Positions 61,101 to 64,000 of a DNA stretch of 64,000 nucleotides are shown here, piece after piece. The notes below the pieces were generated by a model. That model saw only the letters and a program-made list of their open reading frames with translations, was not told where the DNA came from and did not search any database. Position 1 is the stretch's first letter. Each line of letters starts with the position of its first letter. Position numbers and translations under genes: made by a program. The DNA is from Aquimonas sp002352135. Lineage in GTDB: Bacteria; Pseudomonadota; Gammaproteobacteria; Xanthomonadales; Xanthomonadaceae. The stretch lies in NCBI GenBank assembly GCA_035440755.1, contig DAORND010000007.1, forward strand, positions 8,949 to 72,948, written 5' to 3'.

Positions 61101-61260
61101 GACCATCGTCTGCGCCCCACTTTTCCAAAACAAATTGCCCCAAAGGCGCTTCGGGATTCAGCGCGGATGCGGTCGCTGCAACACACAACAGGCTGGCGAG
61201 GAGACCTCGGCATAGGCCGGCAATCACATGCTGGTGCAACGACATGGCGGGGCGCGACAT
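58123..61260 (-). CDS. hybrid sensor diguanylate cyclase with two-component propeller and Y_Y_Y domains
   Basis: A 1045-residue membrane protein. After a signal peptide, residues about 40-680 contain two-component-propeller repeats (for example GLPQNSVNAFAHGSDGFLWIATYEGLAQFDG, RFGNLWIGTNFGLARL, GTLWLGTEDRGLIHYDG), then a Y_Y_Y-like beta domain (FQTRMEGLDAEWSVAE, AGDYAFRVRA), one membrane helix (ALVMLVVVLAIWGFAHL), a coiled coil and a GGDEF domain with LDLDHFKRINDLHGH and RWGGEEF; the I-site RSAD lies five residues before GGEEF. Structure is that of the hybrid systems that sense carbohydrates in Bacteroides, but with a cyclase output. ATG 61260 or 61245 may start it. Confidence 0.92.
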   Translation of the reverse strand: MSRPAMSLHQHVIAGLCRGLLASLLCVAATASALNPEAPLGQFVLEKWGADDGLPQNSVNAFAHGSDGFLWIATYEGLAQFDGLRIRPAAESVTQQTGSALVRLWQGSDDSLWVASVDRGLSRLRDNKVTRWNRESGLPSDTVMMVRGRTDNDVWVGTQTGLARIVDDKVTLVNGIPATAIRDVYFDAQQRVWVLTRSSGLFIVDASGVRPIPLQGDENPIGGSIAGHSDGGVWVATMRGLHHVDETGQWKGHLDMRDGLAGDVINKLLLDRQGALWIGYEGKGLQRLYRNQLDTLPSDGLPNNFVSTLFEDRFGNLWIGTNFGLARLRESLFINFGDAEGMPGEYARVIATAPDGSMWAGVDGGGLIEFTDDRIGKIYSPSSGLLGDSVRALAFDESGALWVGSYTVGLQRLLNGEFHNVTQKDGLPSSLIRAIQPDRDGTLWLGTEDRGLIHYDGKKFDRIQWEDGSGSVEARSLLLTQDGRLWTGTYERGVGVYDPKSGRLQRIAEIPPTQRVLTLFEDRERRIWVGGQAGLGLYLQGQFRNLASKGPAFQRAVFFVTDDDDGGLWFTGNLGLSHIAAENLAAWIADPEQPLPVSRLDRLDGLRSSQLNGTSQPAGARDHMGRLWLPSARGVAVLRDDSTLLAERAPSVKLEAVLIDGTALQPIPQNVITLPPGGGRIEIRFSGVNSLLPRAPMFQTRMEGLDAEWSVAESRQSVTYGALDAGDYAFRVRAVAPGGTVSPEIRLQVKVEPQLWEQPWVRALVMLVVVLAIWGFAHLRLLSLRTINRRLEAEVESRTRELRSNNLQLEQALVQVQELSRTDALTGLGNRRFVQDEIQAEMALTLRLQQEQEQLGEQDREGLLFLLLDLDHFKRINDLHGHKAGDQWLVAIADVIRRTTRSADHRIRWGGEEFLVLLRLTRPTDALAQAKRLLRAIRTLRVRIDGDKELQGTASIGIAGWPLGPGERVDWESALQLADAALYQAKNAGRDQACMLAYVPRPVRLHDVRDALRHPDQAIADGRFRLVRLRDEPTAEAAPSSLGPT

Positions 61261-61404
61261 AAGGTCGGTGGGTTCCCGGAAGAGGGCAGCATCAAGGGGT
61301 GCTCAGGCGTTCATGATGCCAGTCCGTCACGCTTTCTGGGAGGTTGATGACCGACGTGCCGGATTTCCCACCATCAGCGCTGCTCTGACCCTGTCCGTGA
61401 GGCA

Positions 61405-61416
61405 ACGTCCGGACGT
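61405..61416. promoter_or_regulatory. palindrome, possible enhancer site for a sigma-54 activator
   Basis: ACGTCCGGACGT is a 12-bp perfect palindrome centred about 95 bases upstream of the -12 element at 61505, a distance usual for bacterial enhancer-binding protein sites. Its regulator is not identified. Confidence 0.3.
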
Positions 61417-61491
61417 CCGAATGATCGATCCGTGCTGTCTTCTTCGCTGACATGGTTATCCAACCAACTGATAAATAAAGACTCCGCAACG

Positions 61492-61507
61492 TGGCACGGT
61501 CTGTGCT
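61492..61507 (+). promoter_or_regulatory. sigma-54 (RpoN) promoter
   Basis: TGGCACGGTCTGTGCT keeps the obligatory GG-N10-GC of -24/-12 promoters and differs from TGGCACG-N4-TTGCW at one position (G for T). It predicts transcription from about 61518, just ahead of the adaptor gene start at 61541. Confidence 0.6.
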
Positions 61508-61540
61508 GTGGTCCAAGCCATGTTCCCACTGGGTCAGACC

Positions 61541-62809
61541 ATGATTCGAGATACCTCCGCCCAAGACAAGGTGTTGCGCGCAACCGGTTCGCTTGGGCGC
61601 TTGCGGTCCCGTCTGCCGGTGGTGCTTGCCCTGGCCGTCAGCATCGTGTTGTTGCTTTGGATGTTTGCCAGGTGGAGCTCGGCAGAGCGCAGTGTCGACC
61701 TCCAGCGCGTCCGTATTGCCGAAGTGACTCGTGGCACCTTGATCCGCGACGCGGCGGTCGAAGGTCGACTGGTCGCTGCGGTCAGTCCCACCTTGTATGC
61801 CTCGTCGCCAGGCACGGTAACGCTGCGGGTGCAGGCCGGTGCCGCAGTCAAGCGCGGTGACGTGTTGCTGGAGCTGGAATCGGCAGAGCTTTCCAACGAG
61901 CTGTCTCGCGAGTCCGCGACGTTGGCAAGTCTTGAAGCGGAAGTGGGGCGCCAGAAGATTCTGGCCGACAAGGCGCGATTGACGGCGCGCAAGACGCTGG
62001 ATGAGGCAGAAGTGACCTTGCTCGGCGCGCAGCGTGACTTGCAGCGCAGCGAGCGCGGCTATGCGCTGGGCGCCATATCCGAGATCGACGTGTTGCGAGC
62101 GCGCGATGCGGCACGGACCGCAGAAATCCGTCGCGCCCATGCCGAAGCCGAAACCGCATTGGAATCACAGAGCGTCCGTTTCGATCTGACGACACATGTG
62201 CAGTCGCTGGAGCGCCAGCGCTTGATGGTGGCCAATTTGCAACGGCGCGTGGACGAGTTGCTCGTGCGTTCACCGGTGGATGGCATGGTCGGCACCGTGG
62301 CGGTCGTCGATCGTGCTGTGGTGGCGATCAATGCACCGTTGGTCACCGTGGTGGACTTGAGTCGCCTGCAGGTGGAACTGGAAGTGGCGCAAAGCTATGC
62401 CGATGACATCGGTATCGGCATGCCGGTGCAGGTGCAGTTTGGTAGTGCCGAGGCAGCCATGCATGTGGTCGCGATCTCGCCGGAAGTGGTCGACAACCGC
62501 GTACGCGTCCGTGTCGATTTCGACGCCGAGGTGCCCGGAGGCTTGCGACAGAACCAGCGCGTGAATGGGCGCCTGCAGTTCGAGACGCGTGACGACGTCC
62601 TGATGCTCGCCCGTGGGCCATTCATGGAAGTCGACGGTGGGCGAACGGCTTGGGTGGTCAACGAGGGTGTGGCCGCCAAGCGCACCGTCCGACTGGGCGT
62701 CAGCAGTACCACGGCGGTTGAAGTGCTGGATGGCCTGCAGGCCGGTGATCGTGTGGTGATTGCCGGGATCGATCTCTTTTCCGATGCCGAGCGCGTGCGT
62801 TTGCGCTGA
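61541..62809 (+). CDS. HlyD/MacA-like periplasmic adaptor of an ABC exporter
   Basis: A 422-residue membrane-fusion protein: one N-terminal membrane anchor (LPVVLALAVSIVLLLWMFARW), a biotinyl-lipoyl-like hairpin (RVQAGAAVKRGDVLLELES), an alpha-hairpin with long coiled coil (about 105-230), the second lipoyl half (LLVRSPVDGMVGTVAVVDR), and beta-barrel segments. ATG 61541 is chosen because the family begins MIRDTSAQD and because the sigma-54 promoter predicts transcription starting near 61518; ATG 61520 is the alternative. It is the first gene of an adaptor-ATPase-permease set for tripartite export. Confidence 0.88.
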   Translation: MIRDTSAQDKVLRATGSLGRLRSRLPVVLALAVSIVLLLWMFARWSSAERSVDLQRVRIAEVTRGTLIRDAAVEGRLVAAVSPTLYASSPGTVTLRVQAGAAVKRGDVLLELESAELSNELSRESATLASLEAEVGRQKILADKARLTARKTLDEAEVTLLGAQRDLQRSERGYALGAISEIDVLRARDAARTAEIRRAHAEAETALESQSVRFDLTTHVQSLERQRLMVANLQRRVDELLVRSPVDGMVGTVAVVDRAVVAINAPLVTVVDLSRLQVELEVAQSYADDIGIGMPVQVQFGSAEAAMHVVAISPEVVDNRVRVRVDFDAEVPGGLRQNQRVNGRLQFETRDDVLMLARGPFMEVDGGRTAWVVNEGVAAKRTVRLGVSSTTAVEVLDGLQAGDRVVIAGIDLFSDAERVRLR

Positions 62810-62849
62810 GTGACTCGGCTTCTCTTTTTCCTCAAAGCGAGGCTTGAAC

Positions 62850-63581
62850 ATGCTTTCGATGCGACAACTCAGCAAGATCTACCGCACCCACATGATCGAA
62901 ACTCATGCCCTGCGCGGGTTCGATATCGAGGTCAAGGAAGGCGAATTCGTTGCGGTCACTGGCCCGTCGGGATCAGGCAAGACGACCTTCCTCAACATCG
63001 CCGGATTGCTGGAGGAATTCAGCGAGGGCGACTATCTGTTGGACGGCGTCAGCGTGCGCGGATTGAATGATGACCAACGATCCCGTTTGCGCAACGAGAA
63101 GCTCGGTTTCATTTTTCAGGGCTTCAATCTGATTCCGGATTTGAACCTGTTCGACAACGTGGATGTGCCTTTGCGCTATCGCGGCTATCCCGCGGCAGAG
63201 CGCCGCCGCCGGATCGAAGACGCTCTCGGCAAGGTCGGCCTGGGTTCGCGGCAACGTCACTATCCCGCCGAACTGTCGGGTGGGCAGCAGCAGCGCGTCG
63301 CCATTGCCCGTGCGCTGGCTGGATCGCCCCGCCTGCTGCTTGCCGACGAGCCGACCGGCAATCTGGATTCGCAGATGGCACGCGGCGTGATGGAGCTGCT
63401 GGAGCAGATCAATGCCGAGGGCACCACCATCATCATGGTGACGCACGACCCGGAACTGGCCGCGCGCGCGCAGCGCAACGTCCACATTGTGGATGGCTCG
63501 GTCAGCGATCTGGAGCGCGGTGCACTGGGGCATGCCCTGCACATCTCGCGAGTGGACGACTCGCCTTCGGTCACAGATTGA
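62850..63581 (+). CDS. ABC transporter ATP-binding protein (LolD/MacB type)
   Basis: A 243-residue ATPase with Walker A GPSGSGKTTFLN, Q-loop FIFQGFNLIPDLNLFDNV, signature AELSGGQQQRVAIARAL, Walker B LLLADEPTGNLD and switch MVTHDPELA. The ATG at 62850 has GAGG 7 bases upstream. Together with the adaptor and the FtsX-type permease it forms a mechanotransmission exporter of the MacB superfamily. Confidence 0.94.
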   Translation: MLSMRQLSKIYRTHMIETHALRGFDIEVKEGEFVAVTGPSGSGKTTFLNIAGLLEEFSEGDYLLDGVSVRGLNDDQRSRLRNEKLGFIFQGFNLIPDLNLFDNVDVPLRYRGYPAAERRRRIEDALGKVGLGSRQRHYPAELSGGQQQRVAIARALAGSPRLLLADEPTGNLDSQMARGVMELLEQINAEGTTIIMVTHDPELAARAQRNVHIVDGSVSDLERGALGHALHISRVDDSPSVTD

Positions 63582-63590
63582 GGTGTATCG

Positions 63591-64000
63591 ATGTTTTCGT
63601 ATTACTTCAATCTCGGCCTGCGCAGCTTGCGTCGCAATCCAGTCCTGACAACCCTGATGGTGATGACCCTGGCAGTTGGCGTGGCGGCATCCATGTCCAC
63701 ATTGACCGTGCTGCGCGCGATGTCTGGCGACCCGATTCCGCACAAGAGTGAGCGTCTGTTCGTTGTTCAGGTCGACAACTATCCGGCAGATACCGAAGAA
63801 GGCGAGGATCCGGCAGATCATCTTTCTTGGCTGGATGCCAAGGAACTCTTGCGCGCAGGTGATGGACTAAGGCGCAGCGCCATGTACGCCGTTGGCGGCG
63901 TTACCGAGCTGCAGGACGGCAGCAATCAACTGGTCAGTGGGATGGCGGTGACCCGCGATTTCTTCGCCATGTTTGAAGTGCCATTCCGATTTGGCGGAGG
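63591..64000 (+). CDS. FtsX/MacB-type permease, N-terminal part (runs off the window)
   Basis: The first 136 codons of a permease. It begins MFSYYFNLGLRSLRRNPVLTTLMVMTLAVGVAASM, a membrane helix preceded by the LRRNP amphipathic segment typical of MacB-family permeases, then a periplasmic MacB-PCD-like domain (GDPIPHKSERLFVVQVDNY, AVTRDFFAMFEVPFRFG). It starts 9 bases after the ATPase stop and belongs to the same operon. Whether a second permease follows cannot be seen. Confidence 0.88.
   Translation, partial: MFSYYFNLGLRSLRRNPVLTTLMVMTLAVGVAASMSTLTVLRAMSGDPIPHKSERLFVVQVDNYPADTEEGEDPADHLSWLDAKELLRAGDGLRRSAMYAVGGVTELQDGSNQLVSGMAVTRDFFAMFEVPFRFGG

Noticed and set aside
1..64000. CRISPR arrays, tRNA/rRNA genes, insertion sequences, integrases or phage genes
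   Set aside because: None could be seen: no spaced direct repeats, no tRNA-like T-arm/acceptor pairs, no transposase or integrase frame; the region looks like stable chromosome.

Overview
The window reads as chromosomal DNA of a high-GC, respiratory gammaproteobacterium, most probably Lysobacterales (Xanthomonadales). The evidence is the ilvC-ilvG-ilvM-ilvE operon order, the abundance of TonB-dependent receptors and diguanylate cyclases, and secreted proteins carrying an LF(A/G)DGFE motif. The taxon is an inference. I saw no rRNA, tRNA, CRISPR array, insertion sequence or prophage, and the codon use looks even throughout.

Layout. 1-3.4 kb: a sugar-uptake locus with a partial TonB receptor, a sodium/solute symporter and a LacI-type repressor; a perfect 14-bp palindrome lies between receptor and symporter. 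3.5-18.9 kb: a denitrification region with a cytochrome cd1 nitrite reductase (NirS) carrying an extra N-terminal cytochrome c domain, a divergent heme-type TonB receptor, two secreted or hypothetical proteins, SirB-like and NnrS membrane proteins, a quinol-type nitric oxide reductase, an Fe-S FNR-type regulator and a MaoC-FabI fusion enzyme. FNR/DNR-like boxes precede nirS, the receptor, nnrS and norZ. 19-24.4 kb: a LytS-type kinase and the branched-chain amino acid operon, preceded by a leader peptide with a run of Val/Leu/Ile codons and an attenuator hairpin. 24.7-34.5 kb: a DUF2333 protein, a diguanylate cyclase, pyrophosphatase, a peptidase-NatA-NatB operon, a ferredoxin-NADP reductase-like enzyme, a YadG/YadH ABC exporter and a DUF3096 micro-protein.

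34.7-38.0 kb: a three-gene overlapping signalling operon (receiver-TPR protein, small ATPase-domain kinase, MASE2-GGDEF cyclase). 38.2-46.6 kb: a type Vd patatin autotransporter, a DUF3011 protein and two large exported proteins of unknown function. 46.7-58.0 kb: PepN, an LpxH-like phosphoesterase, a DUF1924/diheme cytochrome/cytochrome b561 electron-transfer operon ending in a two-component system, an RHH-like small protein, AmpG-like permease, XthA, PyrE and a DUF4124 protein. 58.1-64 kb: a large sensor-GGDEF protein and the start of an adaptor/ATPase/permease ABC operon preceded by a good sigma-54 promoter match.

How it fits together. The denitrification genes form a plausible single regulon: FNR-type sensor in the cluster, nitrite to NO by NirS, NO to N2O by NorZ, NnrS for NO tolerance or metal-heme handling, and a heme-type receptor sharing the nirS promoter region. 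Heme d1 biosynthesis genes and nosZ are not in this window. Three diguanylate cyclases and no EAL or HD-GYP protein are present.
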